From positions 9,260,163 through 9,324,162 of the forward strand of contig NC_088297.1 of NCBI RefSeq assembly GCF_032854445.1: a DNA stretch of 64,000 nucleotides, in the 5' to 3' direction. Positions 12,248 to 23,217 of this stretch are shown here, piece after piece. Under the pieces are notes generated by a model that worked only from the letters and a program-made list of their open reading frames with translations, searched no databases and was not told the origin of the DNA. A program made the translations under genes and the position numbers. The DNA comes from Liolophura sinensis (taxonomy: Eukaryota; Mollusca; Polyplacophora; Chitonida; Chitonidae). Every line of letters starts with the position of its first letter. Positions within the stretch are counted from its first letter, which is position 1.

Positions 12248-12645
12248 AAGGCAAAGATCACTCTAAAATGAAGCATATATCATATGACAGACCATTAAAA
12301 ACTGTCCAGAAAAATTGTTGAATTTATTTTTTCAGAATTTTTCTGACCGAGTAAAATTGTGTTAAAAGATCAGATTCTAGAGTGGTCTGTTGTAACCCAG
12401 GAGGTATCACTTAAGTCACATCTATACTTTTTGCCTGAAATTATTCGTTTCCTACGTCTATACGTATATGTATTTTGACTGATGAGATATAGCAACAAGC
12501 GTATGTGACGCCACGCGTCTCATCGTGGTCAAAAAAGTCCAACAAATTGTAAAAAAAAAAAAAAATAAATCCAACTGTTTCCTGGACAGTTTTTAACGGT
12601 CTTTCGTCTGACACATACTTCGTGTTAGTGTTTTCTTTGCCTCGA
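12248..12645. mobile_element. Second foldback element, about 400 bp
   Basis: The arms at about 12248-12335 and 12553-12645 are reverse complements (key block CCATTAAAAACTGTCCAG against its complement at about 12580-12597). The outer ends again read AAAGGCAAAG, like the TTTAAAGG ends of the 10252 element, suggesting the same superfamily. Confidence 0.75.
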
Positions 12646-12835
12646 ATTGATTGGTGATTTACGCCATTCTCAATAACATTTCACTCATATACGACAGCGG
12701 CCAGCATTTTAGTGGGAAGAAATCGGGCAGGGAACCGGAAAACAATCCACAGATCGGCAGACATTTCCACGTACGACCGGAGAGAAGTAAGCATGTGGTA
12801 GACTTGAACTCCCAGCGACCACACTGATAAGACAC
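12644..12835 (-). mobile_element. SINE family 1, old near-full copy
   Basis: Recognisable TTGATTGGTGATTTACGCC, CAGCGGCCAGCATTTTAGTG, TTCCACGTACGACCGGAGAG and ACTTGAACTCCCAGCGACC blocks with many substitutions. It abuts the end of the foldback element. Confidence 0.8.
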
Positions 12836-12944
12836 ATAAATACGTCTAATGTATACTATAGACATATGGTACAGATGATAGCTTAATACCAACGGTAAGC
12901 GGATTTCGCTCACCTTCTGCATTGGGTTAGGCTAGATACAAATA

Positions 12945-13370
12945 TGATCCGAGTTAAGCTTAGAAACCTCGGCCCATTTAACAAGCCATCTTTGCTTTTC
13001 TCGATACACTGCTTGACTCCTACAGAACTCTCTGGACTGGCAGATGGACAAGGGATACTGATTTAACCTGAGCAAATAATCTAAATCCATTCGAAAATCC
13101 GTCAGAGAAGTCGGAATGTGCTCTTCACGGGTGGGTCGCTTCAGAATGGGGATAAATCGACACAGATAGAAATCCAGCTCTGCGGGTGACGGGCGTTTTA
13201 TGGGACGCTTCTCCTTGAACTTCTAGTCCCAACGTTTTAGCGTACTGACCGCAGTGGTGATGGTTGTGGAGTGGTGATGGTTGTGAGACGTTCGAAGCCA
13301 TTTGGGAACTCGTCTGATGGTATCATGGTGCAGCCTGTGAGGGTAGAGCTATGGGTACATGCATGAATCC
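12945..13370 (-). pseudogene. psi2: decayed variable exon with two in-frame stops
   Basis: Translating the minus strand in one frame recovers most of the domain. A degraded LYPHRLHHDTIRR element is followed by TTAVSTLKRWD, KRPIKRPSPAELDFYLCRFI, ILKRPTREEHIPTSLTDF, DLDYLLRLNQYPLSICQS and FCRSQAVYREKQRWL. Two TAG codons interrupt it: one in the pre-domain element (13349-13351) and one two codons after the LKRW counterpart (13223-13225). The NG/SG before the conserved Tyr is also lost. A short direct duplication (CACAACCATCACCACT) sits upstream of the Trp motif. I could not identify a convincing acceptor. It is a dead copy between V10 and V11. Confidence 0.85.
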
Positions 13371-13979
13371 TTAGCCATCAGTAAAGACTCCACAAAGACG
13401 GCAATAAATTCTCCTCTCTGTGAGATTCTGCTGTGCCGTTTCTGGGGTACGGGTGGTTTAACGGTTTAACCAAAACATCCAATCAGAGACACGGTAAGCA
13501 TAAAACTGTGATAAACTAAGAGAATGACATATCTACATCATTACGAACGTACAAATAAATAGGCAATCGAGTTGGGAGTGTTATCGGTTATGTGACTGGT
13601 TCAGAACTTGCGTTTAGAAACTTGGTTTTCTAATGAAAGTTTTTGATATCTTTGCAGTAACCGATTTGATTGTACAAATTGGCCAGGGTATGCTGTTGCG
13701 CAATTTTCTGCAGCAAACTGTGAAATATTTAGACATGTAACACACAAAATACTTAAACCTCCACCTCTTGGAATTCTAACTAGACCATTGACAGCGTTTG
13801 AAACGAACTAGCTGGATGTTTCTAGACAGATCGTAACGATAGTGCACTAGACACAAAGATAATCTGGTATCAGCGATCGGGCTTCGTTCAAAAAGCAAAT
13901 GCTATATCTATTCCCATTTATCACGGGCACTGTAGTTCAAAGAGGCAGTCTGACCGCCAAAAGCTTTTCCCAGATACTC

Positions 13980-14250
13980 TGCATGCCCTTGACTTGTAAC
14001 GCTCATCAAGCTATTGTACATCTTTCAAGCTAATTGTACACTCTACAAGTTTAAAGTGCATTGCACACTGTAAGCGTTTTAAGTGAATTGTACACGCTTC
14101 AAGTGAATTGTACTCTGTACACGCTTCAAGTGAATTGTACAATGTATACGTTCCAAGTCACTGTATGCTGTACACGTATCAAGTGAACTGGATACTGTAC
14201 ACATTTCAAGTGAACTGTACACTGTACACGTTTCAAGTAAATCTGCGTTG
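13980..14250. repeat. Short-unit tandem repeat
   Basis: Irregular units of about 25-40 bp share GTACACG.TTCAAGTGAA.TGTA. Open frames on both strands here are repeat artefacts. Confidence 0.8.
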
Positions 14251-14504
14251 TGCCAATGAACAAAAAGATTTTGTGGGAAGATATGACTGTGTGGCATAAG
14301 GTCACCTACTGACCTTTACTGACACCTAACGAACAGCGATCTGAATAGGCGTACCACATTGGTGGAATGACAGTGATCTCCAACGGATTTCATACTTGTT
14401 GACAAACATTTTGTCATCACGGCCTCGAAAAACAGTGAAAGCGGTGGTATTCTAGATGATTTTGCAGAGAAATACACGAATAAAGGCCTTTTTGTACTGA
14501 GTAG

Positions 14505-14582
14505 GTGAGTGAGTGCTTCGGGTTTAACGAAGTAATCAACAATTTTTCAGCCATATGACGACGAAGGAATCCTTAGGGTGTA
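14505..14582 (-). mobile_element. SINE family 2 fragment
   Basis: Only the tail-side 75 bases remain (GAGTGAGTGCTTCGGGTTTA.. CATATGACGACGAAGGAATC). Confidence 0.75.
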
Positions 14583-14854
14583 TTTAGGGTGTAACTTGGA
14601 AGCATAAAATGTCAACAGCAGCGAACAAAACCAAGTCAAACAAAAATAGAGGACGCAATCGAAAAAGAGGACATACAGATCTGCGCTAAATGATAAATGA
14701 CATGGAAATGTACAAGTTGAATTCGAAAAGAGGAGTAAAGCTGTCGTTGTTTTCTTTGGTTTAAAAAAAGCCCTGTTGTTGTGTAACCTTTTATTCATAA
14801 GATGAACAAACATGGTAACCCTATCTACCAAAACGAAATCAGATATCAGAATAG

Positions 14855-14856
<2 letters not shown>

Positions 14857-14922
<66 letters not shown>
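14857..14922. repeat. (AT)n microsatellite
   Basis: About 65 bases of perfect alternating A and T. Confidence 0.97.
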
Positions 14923-14924
<2 letters not shown>

Positions 14925-15844
14925 GATCTCCAAGGTCAACACGGCAACTGCACGGTTGACACGGCAAGTGTACGATCGACAAAAAGGGGTCATAATTACT
15001 TTAGGTACAATGATACAATTATAAGCAAACCAAAAACCGCTAAACTCACGTGATCAAAGATACTGTTAGCACCTAAAACATAAGATAAGATCTAACATAT
15101 TTTTCAACAATGACCTATCATTTTCTCCGACTATGACTCTTAAACTTAAACTCATACTACTCTAGAGCAGTTAGAGTATCTGATATCGAACTGATCATAG
15201 ACGAAGATGGAGCTTTTAATACTTATGATGACCCGTTTGGATACGCTCCACGTATCAGGCGTTGTGACATATCAATATGTTACTACTGCTACATAAAATC
15301 CTATAAGGCAACACACGCTCCACGAACTCAGACTAACGCAAACTGCACGCCACAGTTGATAGAACAGGAAAACTCGTCGCCAAATTTATCCCTAAATTAC
15401 ATTTCGTAAAGAGAAGCCATATAGGAAAAAGTCCAAAAGCTATCTGTAACGGTTTCCACCTGGAAGTAACTTAACAGCCTAAACATAATGACCCAAGAAA
15501 AAAAGGAATTTAACAGCTTTGAAAAAAAAACTTTGAATTTATAAAATAAACAAGACACTCTACCTCTACAAAACCACAATTTACCCTGCATTCGGTTCAA
15601 ATCAGTAACAAAATCTTTTTATGAAACATTCAAATTCTCTACAAATTCAGTTTCTCCAAAAGTCAACTTCTCTGACGCCTTTTAGATAAATTTCCAACCA
15701 TCCGATGAAAATATTCGTTCCATACTAGCATGAGTTGAGGATTTAGCTTCTAATAAAATACTTTCACTAGGACAGTTTTTGATCCGAATGTAAATGTAGC
15801 TTTACATCCTCGGCTTTAAATGCAATCAACGTAATTCTCCCGCA

Positions 15845-16050
15845 TGGCAGTAACCATGTCCTAGGCGGTAACCATTAAGTCCTAAGACGTAATCATAATC
15901 CTAGGTGGTGACCGTAAGTCCTAGGCAGTAACCATAAGTCCTAGGCGGTAATCATAAGTCCTAAGCGGTAACCATAAGTTCTAGGCGCTAAACATAAGTC
16001 ACAGATGGTAACCATAAGTCCCATGTGGTAGACGGTAACAAAGTCTTAAA
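15845..16050. repeat. About 20-bp minisatellite just downstream of V10
   Basis: About ten degenerate units of GGTAACCATAAGTCCTAGGC. It begins about 50 bases beyond the V10 stop. Confidence 0.88.
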
Positions 16051-16094
16051 CGGTATAAGTTTTTAACTAATTTAGACAGAGTTTTATGCAGTAA

Positions 16095-16672
16095 CTACAA
16101 GCTTTGGGTGATTTGGCCGGCTTCTTCCATTTCCTGCTGGAACAGCCATCGGCGTTTGGCAGCAAAAGCGTACTGACTGGACCTAAACTGTGGCGATTTG
16201 CCGATGGTGAAAGGCGAGTCGTGCTCCTTCAGGAATCGGTCGAGGAACGACCTGAAGTTGGTGAGAGAGACTGGTTTGTACTCTCCCCCTGACGGCCGTC
16301 GGAGGATCGGGAAGAACTCCTCCAGGTACCGGTTCAAATCATCCGGACTCATCTCCTCAATAGTACGTTCCTCGCCGTACTTTTTCCACCACCAGCGTTC
16401 CAGCGTGCTAATGGCGTTCACAATATTCATGGCGCTGTGAGCGGACTTCTTCGGCACGTCCAGGACGCGTTTCCGAATACTGTTCGTTGACAAGCGGGCT
16501 GGATACTCCCGAGGATAAAGACAAGGGTCAAACCTGGTGAAGTCACTGAAGAGTTGGGGGTCCTGGTGACTGTAGCCGCCTGCTGGGAGGGCGTAAATGA
16601 GGCTGGGGTCGTCTTGACCGCCACGCACCTGCCCTGCCTCCTCGTCTGCAGGGGGCTCAGCAGTCGGGAATA
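16095..16672 (-). CDS. Variable terminal exon V10: Crypton-type core-binding domain (V9 paralogue)
   Basis: The acceptor is ..TTTGCTTTCGTTGCCAG|TA, phase 1, junction residue Val, the only one that is neither Ala, Gly nor Asp. It encodes 192 residues. The leader is long (1-50) and acidic/Pro-rich. LYPREYPARLSTNSIRKRV precedes the domain: IVNAISTLERWWWKKYGEER (LERW 91-94), IEEMSPDDLNRYLEEFFPIL, RRPSGGEYKPVSLTNF, FLDRFLKEHDSPFTIGKS and FRSSQYAFAAKRRWL. The tail is QQEMEEAGQITQSL-stop. The usual GYPYSIS is DSPFTIG, a local divergence from V9. Minisatellites flank the exon on both sides (15845-16050 downstream, 16745-16806 upstream). Confidence 0.9.
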
Positions 16673-16744
16673 CTGGCAACGAAAGCAAAGGTCAGAATAA
16701 ATGCTGTATCCCTCTACACCTGTACACTTCGCAATCTTAAAGTC

Positions 16745-16806
16745 GAATACGAATACCAGTAACAAAGTGAGTACCAGTAACAAAGTGAGTACCAGTAACA
16801 AAGTGA
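16745..16806. repeat. 18-bp tandem repeat, three units, upstream of the V10 acceptor
   Basis: Three units of ACCAGTAACAAAGTGAGT about 70 bases upstream of the V10 acceptor in transcription direction. Confidence 0.9.
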
Positions 16807-16809
16807 GTA

Positions 16810-18550
16810 TCATGTATATATTGCACATCGTTCATTTTCTGTAACAACCTTTAACACTCACTCTTCAACAACTAAAAAACAAGTTAGATTAATAAAGACA
16901 TCAGTGCCATACAACAGTGAATAAGCAGCCTACATTTTTCAATGATACCAGAACACAATATAGCAAAATAGCCGTATACGCTATGAATATTCTGTTGCCA
17001 AGACTTTTTAAGGACTCGCTACTACTTGCTAACAACTGTGAACGAGTTGGATTGACGTTCAAAATAGCGACTTTTCAACTATTTATACAAATGAACTATT
17101 AGAATAAAACCCTAACCGAGCTAAATTGACAGGAATGCCGATTTCACGGCCTAAGACTAACCATTTGCCAACGGTCACACTGTCGTACCTGTTCTGGTTT
17201 TACTCTGTATCATGTAAGTTGTTTATATTAATTCGCAATCTCAGTGCTCAAGGTTAGTGGGCTTTCGGCCAAAATCATCATACGGTTCGGCCTGTGGGAG
17301 CTCATTTACAATAAAACCTACGTGAACGACTTCAGACAACAAGTGGGTAGAATTATAGTCTATTTCTTTCAGCGAGTCGCCTACATTCAGCTCCCTGTAA
17401 AATCAGTCATATTCGTTACCATAATTGCCTTTAGACAATTTTTTTTATCTCACACGCCTTCAGTGCGTCTATATATATATATATATATATCGGGTTGGGG
17501 AATCAAATAAATACATGACAAAACATTTCGCAAAATATCAGCTGTGCTATGTTATCAGGTTGATGGGATAGTCACAGTTTACACCCTTCGCACAGGATGC
17601 TGTTCGGAAAGAATTCCAGGCTGATTCAAATCCTATGCTGTTCCATAGTCTATTATACACCATAAAATTCGTCTTAGCCAGTAAACATATTCTTTCTGAC
17701 ATTAAACAGGTCACGTGACAATGATTGTTGTTGTTGCTCTTCATACAGTTTCGGAGAGAAAAGATACTTTAAATCGACGAGTATGATTTTACGGAACATG
17801 AAGACATATGTCAAAAACGATAAAAAAAAAGTACACGTGATTAATATTTTATGCATATGTTCATTCAGTGGTCGGAAATATTTGAAAATGATGTCAACCA
17901 TGAACAAATTGTAAACGCAGCGCCCAAAATTCGGGCTTTCCTCTCAACCCGCAAAAAGAGTTGTTTTCATAGCTATCACCTTTGACCTTACCACAGCAGG
18001 CTACTGGATTTTCGAACTGACCGCCATCGCATTATGAAACTGTAGTTTTATAAAGCCACGCATTTGTGCGCTCCAAGAAGACAGCTGGTGAACTGTATTG
18101 CAGTTAGGCCACACAAGAATTAAAAAAACCAAGACATTGGCATAGATCACCCAATCAAAGTCGTAACGCATTACATGGAAATCTGATCATCAGGAGAGCG
18201 ACTGAGGTGAAGTCACACGGGGCAGTAGTTTCACCGGTTTCGTGCGACCATTATGACTCTGTCGTTGCTGTTCTTCTTTTCATGTCTATGTTGTATATAA
18301 TGAGTCCAGTTGTGGAATATCACAGAAAATTTCCTGCATGGTAATGTTATGTGCCCATACAATAAACTCGTATACACGTGGTTGTTTTCGCGCGCCATAT
18401 AAACGTGCCACATGATTCCGCACTGTTAGTACAAATACGACGGTAACTCAAAGGAAATTTCACACCATTTCAACGTTCCCAAATTCTGCTTTTTCGGTAT
18501 CTCTTCACTTTAACAGTTTTTTTAATGTTACTGTGTGAGAAGGTACAAAA
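16810..18550. other. Intronic stretch between V9 and V10
   Basis: No coding segment recognised. Holds a short (TA)n at about 17470-17490. Confidence 0.45.
18521..18526 (-). terminator. Candidate poly(A) signal ATTAAA for V9
   Basis: ATTAAA on the minus strand 27 bases after the V9 stop codon. It is a common variant hexamer. If used, the 3'UTR would be very short. Confidence 0.25.
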
Positions 18551-18552
18551 CA

Positions 18553-19049
18553 TCACTTTCCGCGTGCGGCCAACCACTGGCGTTTGGACGTGAACGCAAT
18601 TTGGCTGCTTGCAAATTCCACCGATTTACTTATTGAGTAGGGATAACCCTTTTCTCTTAAGAAACGATCGAGATAAGACCGGAAGTTCGTCAGTGAATCC
18701 TTGTTGTATTCTTCGCCAGATGGACGCCTTAGAATCGGAAAGAACTGTTCGAGATATCTGTTTAAATCCACGGAGTCCATGTTTTCTATCTGGCGTTCCT
18801 CCCCGTACTTCGCCCACCACCAGCGTTCCAGCGTGCTGATCGCCTTGATAATGTGAGTGGTCGTGTGCTGCCATTTCACCGGCACGTCCATCACGCGAGA
18901 TTTTATGCAGAAATGCGAGAGATGATCCGGGTAACTGACTGGGTGGAGACATGGATCGATACTGAACAATCCGGGCAAATGCTGTCGTTGCGAACTTCCG
19001 CCTTCGCCCGACCCCATCCACGGCATTAGGCCATCGGCGCCTGGGGTGG
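18553..19049 (-). CDS. Variable terminal exon V9: Crypton-type core-binding domain (V10 paralogue)
   Basis: The acceptor is ..CCCTCTCTTCCCCAG|CC, phase 1, junction residue Ala. It encodes 165 residues. The leader (ATPGADGLMPWMGSGEGGSS..) is Gly/Ser-rich. The pre-domain element is LHPVSYPDHLSHFCIKSRV. The domain has IIKAISTLERWWWAKYGEER (LERW 74-77, triple Trp), IENMDSVDLNRYLEQFFPIL, RRPSGEEYNKDSLTNF, LDRFLREKGYPYSISKS and FASSQIAFTSKRQWL, ending AARGK-stop. Shared blocks with V10 (ISTLERWWW.KYGEER, DLNRYLE.FFPILRRPSG, SLTNFRS, FDPCLYP/IDPCLHP) mark the two as sister copies. ATTAAA lies 27 bases past the stop (18521-18526). Confidence 0.9.
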
Positions 19050-19119
19050 CTGGGGAAGAGAGGGGAAACGCCAGGTTTAGTTACAACCAAATATATTTTC
19101 AGCCTTAGAACCATCTCGG

Positions 19120-20040
19120 TGGGATAAGCTCACACGCCACATTTAATACGACATACTATGGATGGAAAATGGTACATTGAACATGGATGGTATGGATGGT
19201 ACATGTCAGACAAGCCGGAATTCTTGTAAGAATGGAAATGGATCTTACACAAATTTAAAAACCAATCACAAACCTTATCCAACTTAATTTCTTACGTGCC
19301 TATATATGAATCCTTGTTGTCTACATGTATATGCACTGTAACCAGCTAGCCGGGTGAAAGCGAAATTCAATATATGCTATAGCCTTTTCTGTAATTCTTC
19401 ATGGCGAAACCATGTACCAATTTTCGGTTCAGACCGTCATGAATAATGAAGAGAATCAATAATACTGTTCGTGACGCATTGACACACAGACAAAAAAAGT
19501 TATATAATCCCACAGATATGGCATCATAACAGTGTGTGCTCCGTGATGTTGTGTCAGCTCTCGTTTTTGGAGAACAAGATCTCGCACCAGCCTCGCTTTC
19601 GGTGTTCGGCTGATACAAGAGTCGACAGGGAAACACCAGGAAAAATGAGCTCACATTGTTATAATAATTGTTACGTGAATGTCCTAGTCAGAGCAGCCTC
19701 CTGAATGCGACTAAGACTGTATAACCTCATCCACAAGAAATCAACAAAAACAGCCACGTTCAAAATATCTTTTCAATCTTGAATCCACTTTTATTTAAAA
19801 CAAAATCAATATCTTGATGAGTGACGGAAGCTGTTCTGGTTACCATGGTTTCCGGAGTATTTCACTTTTACAGTGTTTCATCTGCGTATATTGCTCCATT
19901 AGAAGTTTTATTTAACAAGGAAATGTTATGATTACCATCACCAGGCAACAAATGGACATGGGGCAGACTATGTGGTTGAAAAATAAAAGCTTTGGTTTCT
20001 TCAAAGTACACTATGAACAATAATGTTGCTCACTTAATCA
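19120..20040. other. Intronic stretch upstream of V9
   Basis: No gene, domain remnant or clear repeat recognised. Confidence 0.4.
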
Positions 20041-20042
20041 AT

Positions 20043-20172
20043 TATCTGATTGGAGTTTTACGCCGTGTTCAAGAATATTTCACTCATACGACGGCAGCCA
20101 AGATTATGGTGGGAGGAAACCTGGCAGAGCCCGGGGGAAAACCCACGACCATCCGCAGGTTGCTAAAGGACC
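20043..20172 (-). mobile_element. SINE family 1, truncated
   Basis: CTGATTGGAGTTTTACGCCG, TCACTCATACGACGGCAGCC and GGTGGGAGGAAACCTGGCAG blocks, ending at CCGCAGGTTGCT without a tRNA head. Confidence 0.88.
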
Positions 20173-20299
20173 CATTGTGAACAAAGCTTAATCGGATACA
20201 TCTTCTCGCAAAATGGCGAAACGGGTTCAAACCGGTTGTACAGTACTCTGTTGTGATACACGAATGCTGTATTAACCGATTGCTACTGTTTTAGCACAA

Positions 20300-21140
20300 A
20301 TTGAAAGGATACAGAATCGGTTCTGATTGGCTGGTGTGAGAGATAGGCAAGTCCAGTCTATGCTTGGGCTCAGCTGGATTTGTAGCCACTACGCATGGCA
20401 GATTTACTCCATCGTGCCCAAATTTGCAGGGTTCAACCCAGGAAACAGTCAGTTAATGTCGATTCTGAATCTTTTTAAATGGCCGACGGAAATGTTACAA
20501 TTCTGCATGACAAGCAAAAGGTTTTGCGATGAGAAATTCTGATTAAAAAACTAACATATCACTTGAATGTATTCGGAACGATCAACAGGGGCTATGATGG
20601 GATATGTTGTCTACTGTACAATACAATGAAAGTGGACGTAAAACCCCGGGCCTCAACCATCAATGCGCCATGTGCGTTTATGAATGTAAGTTCTGCGTAA
20701 AACTGAAACATGAACGACGACGGGGAACTCATTTTGTATCACTGAACAAGATCATGAAAAACTACATCATTCGAAGTTAAGTTCTGCGTCACACACTATT
20801 CTATGCATGAATGGCACTTTTCTTGATATTTAAAGCTAAATAAACATAACACGTATATACAGTTTACCGTAATTGGAGATCGCTCGATATATACACATAG
20901 AAAATGTATGCAAACAACAAAGCAGGTGTCTAGAAAGCAACAATATGGGTAGAAAAGTGGACATCAAAGTTTTCGTAAGATAATTTCACACCATAACAGT
21001 AACCCCTTTCCACCTCTATTTATATAAAACAGTCATGAAAGCTAAAACCAACAAAACTTCACACAATTAACAGAATAGAGTAAGACGATGGGTGGGTTAA
21101 AGAAACAATGCTTTGATTAACACAGCCTATGGCTACAAAG
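20300..21140. other. Intronic stretch with one dispersed-repeat remnant
   Basis: The piece at about 20305-20350 (ACAGAATCGGTTCTGATTGG..) is the reverse complement of a block seen at 57391-57450 and 57665-57720, a dispersed repeat of unknown type. Otherwise nothing is recognised. Confidence 0.45.
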
Positions 21141-21149
21141 TGGAAGTTA

Positions 21150-21360
21150 TTATTTATTTGAATAATGTTATACGGCGGAATCAGCGGAAAAAACGTGTAT
21201 AACCCCGAAATAAACCTCCCGCCTTTGGTAAGTTACTTACGACCTTCCCTATCGTGTAACGTATGTCATATTAGTGGGGGGAAAAGCCGTCTCCACCGAA
21301 CTTCACGCTTCCGGCTAAGGCCCTGAGAGCCACCGAGGCAAGGGAATCTTAAAAGTTCCT
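21150..21360 (-). mobile_element. SINE family 3, old copy
   Basis: TTATTTATTTG, TTATACGGCGGAATCAGCGG, CCTTTGGTAAGTTACTTACG, CTATCGTGTAACG and CTGAGAGCCACCGAGG blocks share layout with the pieces at 226 and 25100. Confidence 0.6.
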
Positions 21361-22009
21361 TGGGTAAGAACGAGACTGAATCCACACCCGGGGATGGCGT
21401 AATGATTCAAAAGAAGTTACCTGAAACATAGCTGCCACGACACACTTCTTTACTAAGGTATTTGGTCAATGTTTAAAATTCGGCGCCAGGGAGTCTGGGA
21501 CATGTTTTTAAAATGTTCGAACTTGTGTGGTTACATCATTCATAGTTGTATCAGTCTGTTAGGACAAACCTTTTCACACCTGGGCCATATTTATCAAACG
21601 TGACAAGACTGAATGCTTTGCACTAGGAAGTAAAAAATTTGTACACTGATTCTTTACAGCTGAACAAAATACTAACCACAATTTGAGTTCTTCCCAGTTC
21701 TGAGTTTGGCGCAGAAGTATATGTACACAACCGTATTGTCAAAGTTTACCTCGTTAGAATTCGTTGTGCGGTGAATCAGATTCACTCCGTACGCCCATAA
21801 TTTCCTGTATACTTCAGTAGGCAGTTTGACTGATTTCTTGGTTAATAAAGTATGATGTCAGAATTAAACGCCACGGAAAAACTGCTGCATGCACAAATCG
21901 TGTCCAAATGCGAAAAAAAGATGACGTAAACAGTCTTCACTCACTCTTCATATCACAAGTTAATGACTATATAAAGCCATCTGAAATGCAATTAATGTTA
22001 TGTAAGCGT

Positions 22010-22215
22010 GTGTATTGATTTATTTACTTATTAATCGTTGTTTAACGTCGTACTAAAGAATATTTCACTCATCCGACTTTGGTCAGGTCTATATATGTGG
22101 ACAAAAATGGCTCAGGAAACAACCGGACCTATTCAGGTACCTGACAAAGCCCCAGACATAAGGCCGCAGCACAAAAGCACCAGAGGCTTGGTCGAGACAT
22201 TGGTGATGACACTCC
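22010..22215 (-). mobile_element. Old SINE-like repeat (family 4)
   Basis: The tail-side TTTATTTACTTATTAATCGTTG and TATTTCACTCATCCGA blocks are followed by CAGGTACCTGACAAAGCCCC and CGCAGCACAAAAGCACCAGAG. A related copy lies at 27895-28050 (CAGGTACCTGGCAAACCTCC, GCGCAGCCGAACAAGTGAGA). Confidence 0.55.
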
Positions 22216-22269
22216 GGGAAAACTCCCGCCGGCGATTAACAGTAATTGCATTATATACAGGCTTGTAAT

Positions 22270-23200
22270 CCGCTTAATCCGAGACCATTAAAGCACAAGT
22301 CAAGGCTGGCTTATTGGTATTCGGTTCATGTAATCTCACATGAACTGAATTACCTTAAGACACTTTGTAGTACTGACACCTGAACACCAATCTATGCGTA
22401 CGTATTTTGATTGACATCCCGCAGTGTCATATTCAAAATACAAGCATTTATACATTCGTGAAAATAATGTAAGCGACATCGGCTTGTGGACAAAAAGCTT
22501 TCGGTTTACCCAATTCGAAGGATAAGAATGACATTATTGCTGAATGACACCATCGGTAATATTACTGCCATATCGTTCCCAACAACGGGAAAGAATTTAC
22601 AGTTTCAGTCAAGAATGAAAAGACTCTAAAGACCTGCCTTAACAGAAGGTGATAAAAGGGGTCAAAACAGAGAACTAAGCTTAAAATATTTAAAATCTGG
22701 TTAAATATACAATCCAAAAACTGTAATAATATATACCCTAAAATAAACTCGTTGCATAACATACATGTGCACATGTTGGACAGGCGATTGAATCCTCAAT
22801 AGTATATTGAGTATATATTCATCTAAGTTTCAAAAACATATGTCATATAGATGACTCTAACAAATATAATTACTGTATACAGTAAATTAATAACTATTCA
22901 TGGAATTTGTATGTACATTCTACCTACAATTCTTTGGCGTCTCCTTAAAAACAAGGTCTGGATATTCTAACTGGCCGTGATGGTATAACAGAATGGACGA
23001 AAGGACAAAAAAAAATCAAAAACACACCAAAGAAGAAGTTTCTTTGCTGCGGTTCTCAAACTAGGCGTATTGAGTATATTTTCTGGCTTCATAACTTTTC
23101 ACCAAATATAAAGCAATGGTTACTTTGGCTATTTCGTTCATGTACAAAGTAAAATGATAACCTAATCCTGACACGACCCAAACTACGTGATCCATGTATT
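22270..23200. other. Intronic or 3' flanking stretch of V8
   Basis: AT-rich; no gene or repeat recognised. Confidence 0.4.
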
Positions 23201-23217
23201 TTGGAAATACAACGCGA

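Noticed and set aside
14547-15053. Open frames rich in Tyr/Ile
   Set aside because: They are translations of an (AT)n microsatellite.
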